Assembly (NCBI RefSeq): GCF_963662255.1
Contig: NC_085071.1
Span: 4,242,701 to 4,306,700 of the forward strand
DNA from: Cinclus cinclus
Taxonomy: Eukaryota > Chordata > Aves > Passeriformes > Cinclidae
Direction: 5' to 3'
DNA length: 64,000 nucleotides
Positions 24,430 to 39,759 of the stretch are shown here, in pieces; position 1 is the first letter of the stretch; the number at the start of each line of letters is the position of its first letter. The notes beneath the pieces are model-generated. The model was not told where the DNA came from. It was given only the letters and a program-made list of their open reading frames with translations, and ran no database searches. A program made the position numbers and the translations under genes.

Positions 24430-27400
24430 CGCTCTCCCAGATTTTGGGGCTCGCACGCACATTTTACGATGCTCCGGTCACGCGCGAAGCTCTGGCCCCG
24501 CAGCAAACGCGCCCCGCCCCGAGCAGCACCGCGACGCACAGCCAGCGCCACCCGGACCTGCTCCCCCAGCCTCAGGCACCCCAAAAAGACACCGATTTCC
24601 CGTTTCCGAGCCCCACCTCAGCCGTTGGAGAGGCCTTGGAGCTGCTGCTCCCCCGCTCCCCGTCACACGTGAGCCTTAGTCACCGCCAGCAGCCGCCCCC
24701 GTTCGCGGGGCTCCCTCCCCGCATCCCACCCTGCCCCGGTAACCGGCAGACAACAGAGGCCTCTCCCGCTCCCCAGGCAGGAGCAGCGGCCCCTGCTCGG
24801 CCCCGCTCAGCGACGAAATCCCTTTCGGCCTTGCTTGGACGGGAATGTAGCGGCACGGCCAGGGTAGGGGACAAGTGGGCAGCACTAGCAGTGGGAGGAA
24901 CACAGCTCCAGGCTCTGCAGGGGCACCGGGAGGCAGGGACGTGTCCTTGTCCACCACGTGGCCAGCCTGCTCCAGGCATCCCGCAGAGTGCCCGGCTCTG
25001 GGTGTGTGGATGAACAAAGTTTTCTGCGGGCAGCACCCATCAGAGGTGCCTGTTTTGGGGATGATGTCACCGCAGGCCAGGAGATCCCCTGCCACTCATT
25101 CTCCCTCACCTACCAGGCGAACAGGTTTACCGAAATCCCAGCCCTTTCCCTTGGAATTGCATTCCCCTGACTTGGATGGGGAGCTCCTCAGCAGACAGGG
25201 TGGCCCCACTCTGTGATGCTGTAGGGGTAGCCCTACACCCCAAATCACCCTGAAGTCATCACCCTCCTACAGCCTCCAGCCTTGCACTCTCTCACCCGGC
25301 TCAGACAGAGCAGAGGCTTCCCGAAACTCGCAGAGACAGAACTCACCTGTCAGCTGACTCCCCACCAGGGAATGTTGCATAGCCAAGCCTCAGCTCTGGG
25401 AGGTGGGCACCCCAGGAGGATGGATGATGCAATGTCCAGCAAACTCACAAAGACAGGGAAGGGGAACAGCCCCCCCACACATTGTTGCATGGCTGAGCCT
25501 CCAAGGAGCTGCAAACATCCCCCCAGCCCTGTACTTCCATGGCACACAAGGGATCTGGCAGAGCAGGACTGGAGCCACCCCATGACATGTTCCAAGGGTG
25601 ACTGTGGGCGGCTCCAAAGCCTCTTTGCCCGTGGGTCCCACAGCATCACCTGGAGCAGATGAGCATCTCAAGGCTCTGGGACAGCCTGGTACTGGATCCA
25701 GCCACATCCATGGTCCTTCTCCCCACAGTGGGATCAGTCTGGAGGTCTGGAGCAGGAGGCAAGGTGAGGAAGGGGCAACCATGGGTGTACAGGGCCTTTG
25801 GCCGTGCTCCAACAGCGCAACATGAGAGAGCTTGTGAATGCCATGCCAGCCCAAGTCGATGGGCTTATACAAGCAGAGATTGATCGATCACTCTGCTGCA
25901 GGCAGAGCCCCGCTGTGTTGGGGTTCCTGGGTCCAGCCCCACCATTCCCATGGTGCTGGAAACAGCTGCCCTCCCTGTGCTGATGGAAAATCCGATGAGC
26001 TCATGATGAGCACAGCACCCAGCCCTGGCTGCTGCATGCCCCAGCACTCCCTGTGCTCCTCAGGCTTGCAGCGTAGTGTTCAACAGTGCCATGGCTCCAT
26101 CAGGCCAGTCTGGGCAGGGGGCTGCACCCCGAGGCCCAACACCTGGCACTGACACTGATTGTAGGGACCCAAAGGGATCAGCACCCAAAGTCAAAGGATA
26201 ACTGCAGCCACAGCTCAGCCCTGCCAGCAGGAGCAGATGCTATGCAAGTCTGGGAGTAAACAGGGATAAGGACAGCAAACAAACCCCACCAGCACCTCTG
26301 AGCAAAGTACCGTGCGGGACACCCCATCCCACCCGTTTCCACCTGCTCCCTATCCCTGTGCTCCCACCTCTCTCTTCAACCCCAGGACTTTGATCTGCTG
26401 CTCTCCAGGCTGCTCCCACCCTGCTGCTCTGTGACAAGGTGCCTGCAAAGGGCTGATCTGAATCCCTGTCCCCAGATCACTCCAGCTGATTCCCACTAGC
26501 CGTGGGGCAATGACCCAACAGGATCCTGAGGACTAGTGTCTGTCCCTGTTTCCTGTTTTGGGGTGGATGGATGCAATAGGTACCCATCACCAGCAGCATG
26601 TCAAGATAGCAACCAGACCCCCAGCATCTTGCCGTGGGGCTACACCACAGCCCATGGCAAATCCCGGCTGTTGCAGGACAATCCCCTGTGGGTGTCTGAC
26701 AAATGGGCCAGCAATGGGCTGAGCCACAGCGGGCTGTGCCCTGCCCTGCCACAGCTCGTGCCTGCTCTGTAATTATCCCAAGCCGCATCTGTAATTAGTG
26801 TCCTGATGTCATGGGGTCAGGCCTGGGCAGCCCCACGTGCTCCCCGCCACCCCCACCTTGGCCTCCAGCCTCTGGGCTGGAGGAAATCACAGTCTTCCAA
26901 CACCATCCGGAGGAGTTCTGCTCAGCTCCGGCTCCCTGCCAGCATTGCTGCTGGAATCACATCCCAGTGCTGTTCCACAGCCCCTGAGCTGCTGCAGGGT
27001 TGGATCTGTCCCTCGGGCCAGCGCAGGGCTTGGTCATTCCAACTACTGCATCTCTGCCACCTTCCCTGCAGCATCCCACCCACTCCCTGGATCCTGCCTG
27101 GGAAGAAGGGCCAGACCCTGCCCTCCTGAGCCTCCCAGGGCTGCCAGTCACCCTCTCCCTCGGCGCAGGGAATGCGCTGGAGCAGCCCAGCAGCTATAAA
27201 TAGAGCAGGAGGCGCAGGAACGTGTGGCCGCAGCACACGCGGGTCCCAGCGGCCGCTGTCCTGTGGCCGGTATGGGGCACAGGCAGGGTGTGGGGCTGCA
27301 GCAGTGCCTCGGGGTGGGACAGCAACGGGAGAAGGGTGAAAGCACTGAGCAGGGCGAGCAAAGCGCTGTCCTGCTCCGCAGAGGATGGAGTGGAGGCCCC
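24430..27400. other. Intergenic region, MAP7D1 to GH3 gene
   Basis: Between the MAP7D1 promoter and the GH3 3' end I see no coding exon or RNA gene. One plus-strand TATA-like element is listed separately. The two genes are in tandem on the minus strand. Confidence 0.6.
27195..27203 (+). promoter_or_regulatory. TATA-box-like element facing the GH3 3' end
   Basis: The plus strand reads GCTATAAATAGAGC, a perfect TATA-box match. It is followed 25-35 bases later by a GC-rich stretch where transcription could begin and run antisense into the GH3 gene's last exon. No convincing protein follows. It could be chance. Confidence 0.25.
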
Positions 27401-27427
27401 AACACAGCTGCCACGGAGCACCAACAC

Positions 27428-27433
27428 TTTATT
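27428..27433 (-). terminator. GH3 gene polyadenylation signal (AATAAA)
   Basis: Canonical AATAAA on the minus strand, 90 bases after the stop codon at 27523-27525. It predicts a very short 3'UTR ending near 27410. Confidence 0.8.
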
Positions 27434-27522
27434 GCAGGGCAGAGATGCACCACATTGCCCACGGGACACAGAGAACCTCACATCTCTTTCCCTCTGCCAG
27501 CACCCCGCAGCCACCGCTGCCA

Positions 27523-30500
27523 TTAACAGCTGCGTAAGGGCCGGGCCATGCCAGTGACACTGAACCGTGCGCTCAGCACCTCCGACGGCGCCCGCGTCTT
27601 CTGGCCCGGCTGCTGCCCACCAGCAAAGAGGGTGAAGGCGCCGGACTCCAGGCGCCAGTCCTGCACCCAGACCGCGCGCTGCTCAGCCAGCACCTGGAAG
27701 GACAGCTTGGCCTCCCGGCCCGCCAGCACAGCCACACGGCGGAAAGCCACCAGCTGCCAGCGGGGCACCGGCACAGATGACTGCTCCCAGCGCAGGTACA
27801 GCTGCACCACCTGAGCAGAGGGACGGGAGTCAGCACAATGGGACTCCACGGCAGGGAAGAGCTCGCGCACATCTGTACCCCCTCCAGCCAGCTCAGTGCA
27901 GAGGAGCTGTGCCCACCTCCTCACTGTCCCGCAGGCCTGTGTTCTCCAGCACCACAGACACAGAGAGGTTGGCACAGATGGGCAGTACTGGGGGGCTCAG
28001 CACCAGGTCCCGATAGCGGAAGGTCGTGTAGGACAGCCCATACCCAAAAGGGTAGAGCGGGGCCTCCTGCCCATAGTACCGGTATGTCCGTCCCTCCATG
28101 GTGTAGTTCTCCATCGGTGGCACCTGTGAGACAAGGGGCCAGTGGAACAGGGCAGGGCTGGGCAGGCATGTGCAAGAACCAGCCCTGCATCCCATAGCTG
28201 CTCCAGCCACCAAGGCAGGGAAAGGCTAAGAGTGCGACCAGCAGCCTTGGCCTTACCTGGTGCATGCCTGCAGGCCAAGTGGCTGGCAGCCGGCCAGCTG
28301 GGCTGGCTCCTGCCTCGCCCAGCAGGACCCTGGCAATGGCCAAGCCGGTGGCCTGGGCAGGGAAGAAGCAGGCCAGGATGGCCCCCACGCTGTCGTGTGC
28401 CTGTGCCCAGCTCACATCCAAGGGCCCCGCGTTGAACAGCAGCAGAATGACAGGGCGCCCAGCGGCTGCAGGGAGGTGGCTGTTACTGAGAGCCCTGTAG
28501 TGGCACTGCTGGGATGGCCCTGGGGTGTCCCATGGATGGGGAACACATGGGCAGGTTGAGGTCCCACAGAGCCCCTACCCGCCTGCACAGCATCCTGCAG
28601 CAGCTGCAGCTGGTGCCCTGGCAGGGACAGGTCACTTCGGTCTTTCGCCTCTGTCTCCACATCTACCCCTGGGGACAGCCAAGAGAGAGCCCCTTACACC
28701 CCTGTGGGCAGACATGGCAGAGGGGTACCAACCACCTCAGAGGTGGCTCATGGGCACCCCTCCCATCCCAGAGCACTCCCCTTCCCCTGGCAGTGCCCAC
28801 CCAGTGCCCTCCCACTCCCACCTACCTGTCCCCAGGCAGACCAGCACCACATCAGCTGCCCCCACCACCCTCACCAGCTCTGCCCGTGAGTACTGCCGGC
28901 ACCGTGGCTCGCTGCAGCCCGCTGTGAAGCTGACATTGGCTCCCAGCATCTCCAGCCCCCTCCTGCACCAGGGGAAAGCAGAGGACACAGGGGCAGCTGT
29001 GCCCCAGGGTCAGGGCACAATGGGGACAGCCCCCTTGCCCTGGCCACCAGCCAAAGGCCAAGCAGCTCCAGCAGCAGCCCTGGACAGTGCCCAGAAGAAG
29101 GGAACAGTGACCAGGAGAAGAGGACAATGAGGTGCAGCCATGCTCTCACCGTGGAGTGTAGATGTACTGAGGCTCTGGCACTGGTGCATAGTCTCCAAAC
29201 AGTACCCGGGTATTGTCAGCAAAGGGACCCACAACCTGCAGAGGGCAGACAGGTGAGGATGGGCACCAGCAGCCCTATGACACCTGTGTGCCATGGGTGA
29301 GGAGCCAGCATATCCCTCTGCCCACCACCTTGCAGGGGCTCACCGCGAGGTGCTGGCTGGACAGGTCCTGGGCCCGCAAGGGCAGTGTCCCCCGCACATT
29401 CTTCAGCAGCACAAAACTCTTGACAGCGGCTTCCAGCGAGAGGTTGCGGTGCTCGGGGCTCTGCACCACACTCAGGTCCAGGGAGCTATAGGGGTTCATG
29501 GCTGGGGGGTCAAACTCCCCCAGCCGCATCCGTGTGTAGAAGAGAGGTCGGACTCGGTCACGCAGCATCTGTGGAGACCCCGACCCAAACATCTCAGCTG
29601 TGCTTGGCAGGGACAGCTCAGGCTCTCTGCTCACACCCCTGGTCCCACTCCCCTCAGCTCACCTGCAGCGTGATGTTGCCCATGGCCAGAGCCTGAGGGA
29701 TGTGCATGAAGACGTTGTTCCTCATGCCATAGGAGAGCTCCAGGTTGCAGCCAGCATTCACTGACGCTGCCATGCCAGAGAGAAGGAAGAACATCATGGC
29801 TGCACAACGCCTCGGGACTGACCCCATGCACAGCCCATGAGCTCACCAATCGCCGTCTCCAGGAAGCTGTGTGTGTAGTGGTGCCCTAGCATGATGAGCT
29901 CCACAGCCCCCTCGTCGCTCACCACGTACCCATCAAACCCCCACTCGCCACGCAGGATGTCCGTCAGCAGCTTCTTGTTGGCACAAGCGGGAACGCCGTT
30001 GATCCTGTTGGAGAGGGGATGGGGCAGCCAGGAGAGCAGGGCACTGGCCATGCCAAGGGCAGCCTGGCCCACGTGGCCCCCGCCACGCTGCACACCTGTT
30101 GTAGCTGCACATGAAGCTGTAGGAGCCAGCACGCACACATGCCTGGAACTGGGGCAGGAAGGTCATGCGCCAGTCCCGCTCCAGCACCTGCAAGCACCAT
30201 GACAGAGTGGGCTCAGCACCTGGAGTGTCTGTCCCCTGCCCTCTTAACACCCCCTGCCCTGCTGCGCTCACCTTGGCATTGAAGCTTAGCCTGGAGACAG
30301 GGATGTTCTCAGGGCCTCCATGCACACTGAAGTGTTTGCAGCCAGCGCTGGCCTTGACATAACGAGGGTGCTGACCCTGCAGCCCCTGCACAAAGCTGCG
30401 GGCCAGCTCCCCACTCAGGAATGGGTCCTCCCCATAGGTCTCCTGTCCGGGGCACAGGCAGGTCACCTCTGGGAGCCCCATCCCCACATCCCCACAGCTT

Positions 30501-31294
30501 TGCAAGCCATGGCCACATCCAGCTGGTCAGCCACGGTCCTTTGTGGCCTGATCCCAGCGAGGGATCACCCGCCCAAGCTGGCACCTGGTTCCTTCCCCAC
30601 AGTGGGTGCCTCATGATGTTCAGAACAGGGCTGAAGCAGCTGAGCCCGGTGTGGTCACTGTAGCGGCCAGCAGCAGCAAAGCTGTTGTGCTTTGCTCTCA
30701 CCTCGGTGGCCGTGGCATTGGCCACACGGTAGATGAGCTCGGGGCTGTGGGGACAGCACAGGGGTGTCAGGACGGCGTAGGCAAGGCGGAACCTGTCTCA
30801 CAAGGTCCCATCCCACACCGCCGGCTCCCGGTCCCCGGTGCTGGTACCTAAAGGCGGCGGCAAGCCCCAACGCCTGCGGAAAAGCTGTGGCCCATCCGGG
30901 TGCTTCGCCGTCCCCCCGCAGACACTCCGTGTTCCAGTTGTAGGGCGCGATGCCCAACCGCGGGATGGGGGGCGCGGGACCGTTCCCCATCGCTCCCCCC
31001 CTCGCTACCTGCGGGGCAGCGGCGCTGAGCGGGGAGTCCCGGGGGGCCCCCGGGGGGGTCCCGCCGCCCCCTCACCTGCAGCACCAGCTCGGCGGGGCTC
31101 AGTCGGCCCAGCAGGTCGTCGAGGCGGCGGTGCCAGGGCAGCGAGGGGTCCCAGAAAGGGAAGGGGGGCGACTGAGCCCGGACCGCCCCCGCGCCCAGCG
31201 CCGCGCTGAGCACCAGGACGCGCAACCCCAGCGCCGCTGCTGGGAGAGCCCCGCGCAGCACGGCACGGCTCGGCCCTCTCGATCCGCACGGCAT
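27523..31294 (-). CDS. Secreted GH3-family beta-xylosidase-like glycoside hydrolase (14 exons, 768 aa)
   Basis: Predicted retaining exo-glycosidase entering the secretory pathway (extracellular or lysosomal). Exons: 31294-31076, 31008-30848, 30744-30585, 30442-30272, 30187-30096, 30004-29847, 29766-29663, 29568-29344, 29235-29150, 28962-28826, 28668-28579, 28465-28257, 28123-27917, 27810-27523; all GT-AG, phases agree, 2307 nt. A TAG lies in frame two codons before the ATG, fixing the start. Residues about 16-40 form a signal peptide (cleavage near AVRA/QS). Family marks: WGRNQETYGEDPF (176-188), CKHF (215-218), GYVVSDEGAVE with the expected nucleophile Asp298, KDRSDLSLPG (513-522; Glu509/511 nearby are acid/base candidates), YPFGYGLSYTTF (628-639), then a C-terminal Fn3-like domain. 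It resembles plant and fungal beta-xylosidases; true substrate unknown. Human has no GH3 gene. Confidence 0.95.
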
Positions 31295-31760
31295 GGCCTA
31301 GCCAGGCTCCCCCGATCTGCTCAGGGTGGCTGGGCACGGCCCGGCCCCGGCGCTCCGAAACCCCCGCGGTGGGCGCGGCGGGGCGGAGCGCGCTGCAGTC
31401 GGTCCTGCGCTCACCGAACGGGGCGGAGCGCGGTAGGACGGGACGGGTAAGCGGGTCTCGAGGCTTTTCCAAGTCCCTGCAGCTCCCCGGGCGGATTTGC
31501 GAGATTCACCCCGTGCACCGGGGTCTGTATTCGAGGGTCGGCGAGCCCCGAGCCCCGTGCAACTCGGCTCCGCCGCGGGGACAGGTCGCGGCGTTTCGGT
31601 TCCACCCGCCTCCCGGAACATCTCCCTTGTGCGGGCGTGAACTGGCAGAGCCGCCCGGCGCCGTCAGACCGGCTCTCGGTGCCCTCGGCTGCAGCGGGGC
31701 CGGCTCGGCCCCTGCCCGGGGCCGGGGAGCAGTAACGGCTCCACCCGGGATCTCCGTGTG
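30840..31760 (-). promoter_or_regulatory. GH3 gene CpG island
   Basis: CpG-dense DNA spans exons 1-2 and the upstream 450 bases. No TATA box was seen on the minus strand in the expected place. The start site is probably within 31300-31450. Confidence 0.55.
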
Positions 31761-31929
31761 CTCACTCACTCAGCGTTATGGCAGGACACGGAGTGATGCC
31801 AGTGCGGGTACCTTATGTGCCACTCCTGCCCTCCAGATCAGCACGGAGGGACACTGCAGTGATCAGGGACACGGTGTCTTGAGATGTGTCTGAGGCTGTT
31901 GCCCCAGAGGGTGCTAGGCACTGACCAGG

Positions 31930-32100
31930 GTCCCCAGGGAATGGTCACAGCTCCAAGGCTGCCAGAGCTCCAGGAGTGTTTGGACAACACTCTCAGAAAC
32001 ATGGTGGGATTGTTGGAGTGTCCTTTGCAGGGCTAGGAGCTGGACACCGTGGTCCTTGTGGGTCTCTTCCAACTCAAAGTGTTGTAGGATTCAATGATCT
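31930..32100 (+). mobile_element. CR1 LINE 3' fragment
   Basis: It contains 'cagggaatggtcacagctccaaggctgccagagctcc' and 'catggtgggattgttggagtgtcc', then 'ctcttccaactcaaagtgtt' and a degenerate 'gattcaatgatc' tail. This is the usual order of the CR1 3' end; 5'-truncated and non-coding. Confidence 0.75.
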
Positions 32101-32939
32101 CCATCGCCCACCAGCACACTGAAGCCACTGTGGCGGAGAGCACAAGGTAACATTTAGGACTTGGAGCAGGAGAGGACCTGGCACTGCAGAGCTGGAGACA
32201 GGGAGCACAGACATCCCATCAGCTCACTGGCACAATGGAGGTGCTGCTGGCAGTCCCCCAGCCCGGGACAACCACACCACGCCCCAGTGCCAGGCCCGGT
32301 GCCTCGCAGCTGGCAGTGTCCTGGGGATGCAGCCTTGTAAGGCAATGCCAGCAGGTCACCGCAGCCCGGCTGCGGTCCCCACGCTCCTGCTCGGCCTGTG
32401 ACAGTGAGCCAGCTCCCAGCTGCTGGATTCCTGAGCAGCCAGCAGGAGTGGGGGAGTTCCCTTGTGCCCAGAGCGTGTCTTGCCCCCGGCACACCAACCC
32501 AGCTGGGTCAGGGCTCAGCACTCACTCAGTGACAAGTCTGGGAGAGGGATATAATGGCATAAATAAATAAACCACAGGAGATTAAATAAATAAGTAAACA
32601 ACGCCAGTCTGTCTGGGAGCAGAACCTGGTGCACCGGGGGCCATGCTGGCTTGGGGAGGGTTAAGGTAGGCTGGGTTATTCCAGAGGATATTCCCTGCAG
32701 TTCCTGAAGCCTCAAGCCAGGCTGGTTTCTATGACACCTTTGCCTTGTTCTTGTGGGGCCATTTGCAGGCCTCACAGGGTGGAAACCTGCTTGTGTTCCA
32801 CATTGAGCCGCTGTCTTAAGGCTCTGAGCCTGCCCAATCCTGCCAGCACAGGGCTTGCTTCATCCACCCACAGACACCAACTGCTCTTTCCCCAGGAATC
32901 AGCCTCTGCTGAGCCCCTGGAGATGGGCAAGGGAGGCAC
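32101..32939. other. Intergenic stretch without recognised genes
   Basis: It holds an AT-rich simple stretch of ATAAATAAATAAA type near 32560-32600. I see no exon or RNA gene. Confidence 0.5.
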
Positions 32940-33105
32940 AGGAACAGTCTTCCCAGGGCCTGGCCCTGGCAGAGCTCGAGGAGCTTTCAGACAATGCTCT
33001 CATGGACATGGTGGGATTGTTGGGACGTCCTGTGCAGGGCCAGGAGATGGACTTGATCTGGTCCCTTCCAGCTCAGGATATTCCACGAGTCTATTCCGAT
33101 TCCAA
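32940..33105 (+). mobile_element. CR1 LINE 3' fragment
   Basis: Closely similar to the copy 1 kb to the left: it shares 'catggtgggattgttggga' and a 'gcagggccaggagatggactt' block, then 'cccttccagctcaggatattcc' and a degenerate terminal repeat. Same orientation. Confidence 0.75.
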
Positions 33106-33441
33106 GGTGGCAGTGTGGGACCAAGGCGGGGGCAGAAGCCCAGGCAAGGTGCACCGGGAAAGGCACGCTTCCCGTGGAGAGACCCTTGCTCTGCCGACGG
33201 CTCATGAGGAGTTATTCACCCCGCAACATCAGCCGGGGCTGGGAGGCCGCGGGGAGGCCTACAGGAAACAGACAGCACCGTAGGGAGCAGCACCGGGGCC
33301 ACCACTCCATAACAGGCCGGGCAGGGGCCGCACGCTGCCGGCGGACACCCCGGAACGTGAGGCCGGGGGGAGCAGGAGCGGCGGCCCCGGGCCGGGCCCA
33401 GCGCGGCCTCGACAGCGGTGGCCCCGCCATTGCAGCGGGCG

Positions 33442-33459
33442 GTAGCGCCCCCTGGCGGC
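33442..33459 (+). promoter_or_regulatory. CTCF-type site upstream of TRAPPC3
   Basis: GTAGCGCCCCCTGGCGGC is very close to the reverse complement of the CTCF core motif (CCNNNAGGGGGCGCTA class). It lies about 260 bases upstream of the TRAPPC3 start codon, between the GH3 and TRAPPC3 genes. Confidence 0.65.
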
Positions 33460-33494
33460 GACCGCGGCCATCACCTGACCCACCCTACACTCCG

Positions 33495-33580
33495 GGATTG
33501 GTCGGTGCCTGGAGATCACGTGATGCGGAACAGGCGCTCCCTGCGGGCGCGCGATGCCCTCAGGGATTTGTAGTTCATCC
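33495..33580 (+). promoter_or_regulatory. TRAPPC3: TRAPPC3 promoter: inverted CCAAT, TCACGTGA, ZNF143 motif
   Basis: In order: ATTGG (inverted CCAAT) near 33497; the palindrome TCACGTGA at 33516-33523, a CLEAR/E-box of the MiT-TFE type; and GGGATTTGTAGTT at 33563-33575, the reverse of the ZNF143 ACTACAAATCCC element. All lie within a CpG island 140-220 bases before the ATG. The E-box hints at a link to lysosome/autophagy regulators, but only as inference. Confidence 0.55.
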
Positions 33581-33714
33581 GGGCAGGCAGGGTGCGGACG
33601 GAGGCGCGGCGGGGACTGCGTGTCCCGTGGTGCCCCGCGGTGTCCCGGAGGTCCCTTGGTGCTCCGCGTCGGACGGAGCGGCCGGGCCGGGACGGGCCGG
33701 GCCGGGCGGACACG

Positions 33715-37606
<3,892 letters not shown>

Positions 37607-39067
37607 ACCACAGCCCCATCTCTGTGGGGACTGGAGGGACCAGCTGGGTTTGGCCATTAGCTTTTCTCACAGATCCATAGGGATCTCCTGCCCCTGCACA
37701 CTCAGACTGACTCACTGACTGTCTCAGATGTTATTTTCTTCTACTCTCACTTCCATCCTTTGTAGAAGATGATTGTCTGGTTGGTGTTTATTTCCCAGAT
37801 TCATTCTGAAGCTTGTTCATCAGGTGCTGTCCTTTTTTCCCTCCCCTTGGAGGCTTCCTATGCTCAGTTTCCAATTGTGACCCGAGTTGTGTGAGAACAA
37901 CTGCTCAGACTCCAGGAGAGCTCTGATCTCTTCACATCTGCATCGGTGTGGGATGGCCAGAATTGGAGACCAAGCTGCAAGAGCCCACTGATTCCCTGCT
38001 AAACCCTGTCCTTCCTTAAATGAGGTGTTTAAAATCTATTTGGAGATGTGTGTAGTGTTTCTGTAGATCAAACTGGCTTCCTGCACTTGATTCTGAAATC
38101 ACTGGCAAATGCAGGCTTGACCCAAAGGGGTGACTGGGGAGAGCTGTTGGAGTGCTGGCACCAGGACAGGGGTTGCTCTGCTCAGGGGCCGTGGCACCAC
38201 AGAAATCTGGGAGTCCCATGGCCTTTCCAGAAGCATCACTCACTCCCCTCTCAGGAGGGGAGGAGGCCAAACTGCAGTGGAGCAGTAGGAACTGTTTTAC
38301 GTGGAAAAAGAGTGGGCTAAAATGGGATTGGTGCTCCTCAGTGGACACAGCCCAGGGCTGCATGGGAGGGAGTAATGGAGTGAGAGCCAAACTCAGGCTG
38401 AAGCCTGGGAGGTGTTAAAGACATTTCAGGCTCTGTTCTGCTGTTGGGGGATGTAAAGGCTGTATGGTGTGAGGGCAGTGCCAGGGTTTGTTCTCACCAG
38501 TGTTCAGGCTACAGCAGAATTTCCCAGTTACTTGACCTCTGGCACTTGCTGGTCTGAAAAATTAATACATAAGGAAGTATTAGATAGCAAAAAGCAAGAG
38601 ATTGGAACATCAGCTTCGTCTGCCACCCGGAGCCAGAGAGCACAGTCAAGCATTGGATTCCCAAATCACTACATAGCATGAAGGCACAGCCCCTCGAGGT
38701 CTTTGTGAGCTCCAGAGTTTGTGTTGGTTGGTGCCCGAATGTGAGGTGAGAGGGAGCAACCCACTGCTTGTGCTGCTCTTTTTTGGCTTTTCTGGAGGAA
38801 TGTTGGATCATCTGACACTGGATGGCTTGCCCTCTCTCTTTTTCGGCCCCTAAGAGTCCCTTTGGATGCCCTGTGTGACATGTGCCCTGTGAAGGGACAG
38901 TGAGTGGCTGTAAGAGCAGTCAGAGGTGTGGTGGTGGCCCAGCGGTGGCAGGTGGGTGTTGGTGGCAGAGGTGCCACATGGTCATGTTGCAGAGCTCAAA
39001 ACCATCCCTTATTTCTCATTGTTGACCATTCCAAGTCACTTTAAAACTGCATTTTAGAAGCAATTGC

Positions 39068-39073
39068 ATTAAA
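39068..39073 (+). terminator. TRAPPC3: Candidate TRAPPC3 polyadenylation signal (ATTAAA)
   Basis: ATTAAA lies about 1.46 kb after the stop codon, followed by a GT-rich stretch (gtgttctggtggcgggtgctggtgg). A second candidate, AATAAA at 39742-39747, would give a longer 3'UTR. Which is used cannot be told from sequence. Confidence 0.4.
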
Positions 39074-39759
39074 AGAATCGCGGTGTCAATTCTTTGGTCT
39101 CCTCTTGCCTGTGTTCTGGTGGCGGGTGCTGGTGGGGAGTGCTAGCAGGGACTCAACCCCTGAGGTGGCAAGGTGACAGTGGTGACAGGGTGCCCAGGGC
39201 TGGCAGGGTGACGGTAGCACTACACCAAGAATTCCTGGCTGCCAGTGGGCCTGGAAGCTGCTGCCTGGAGGAACCTGCCCAGTATTCCACACACGGAGGG
39301 ACTCGGGGTAGGCACTCAGTGAGGCTGGCTTGGGCTCTGTGAGTCCACTGTGCGCTCAGTGGCTGGGACTCTGTTGCCAGCCCAAGGCAGCTGTTGCAGA
39401 GCCAAGACTCTCTATGGGCATTTGGAGTGGCAAAAAATCACCTGGAGAAGCATCTGAGCCTCCTCTGCTGCCAGCTCTGTGCTGCTTCATGGCATCGGCC
39501 ATGTAGTGCTGCTGCCAGCAGCGTGGAGACAAGGAACAGCAGCAGCTGCTCTCCAGGAGCAGTTCATGCTTCCCTTTTTGTGTAAGTGCTCCCCAGGAGC
39601 CCTGCTCTGGTGGGATCTCTGCTCACAGACATTCCCTGCTCTGGGGTCACCCGGCAGTCACGCTCCATCCCGGGCACAGAGTGCCCAGGGCTGTGCCCCG
39701 ACCTCTGCCAATCCTGAGGATGGGGAAGTGGCAGCCTTTGCAATAAAGTGTTGGGTTTT

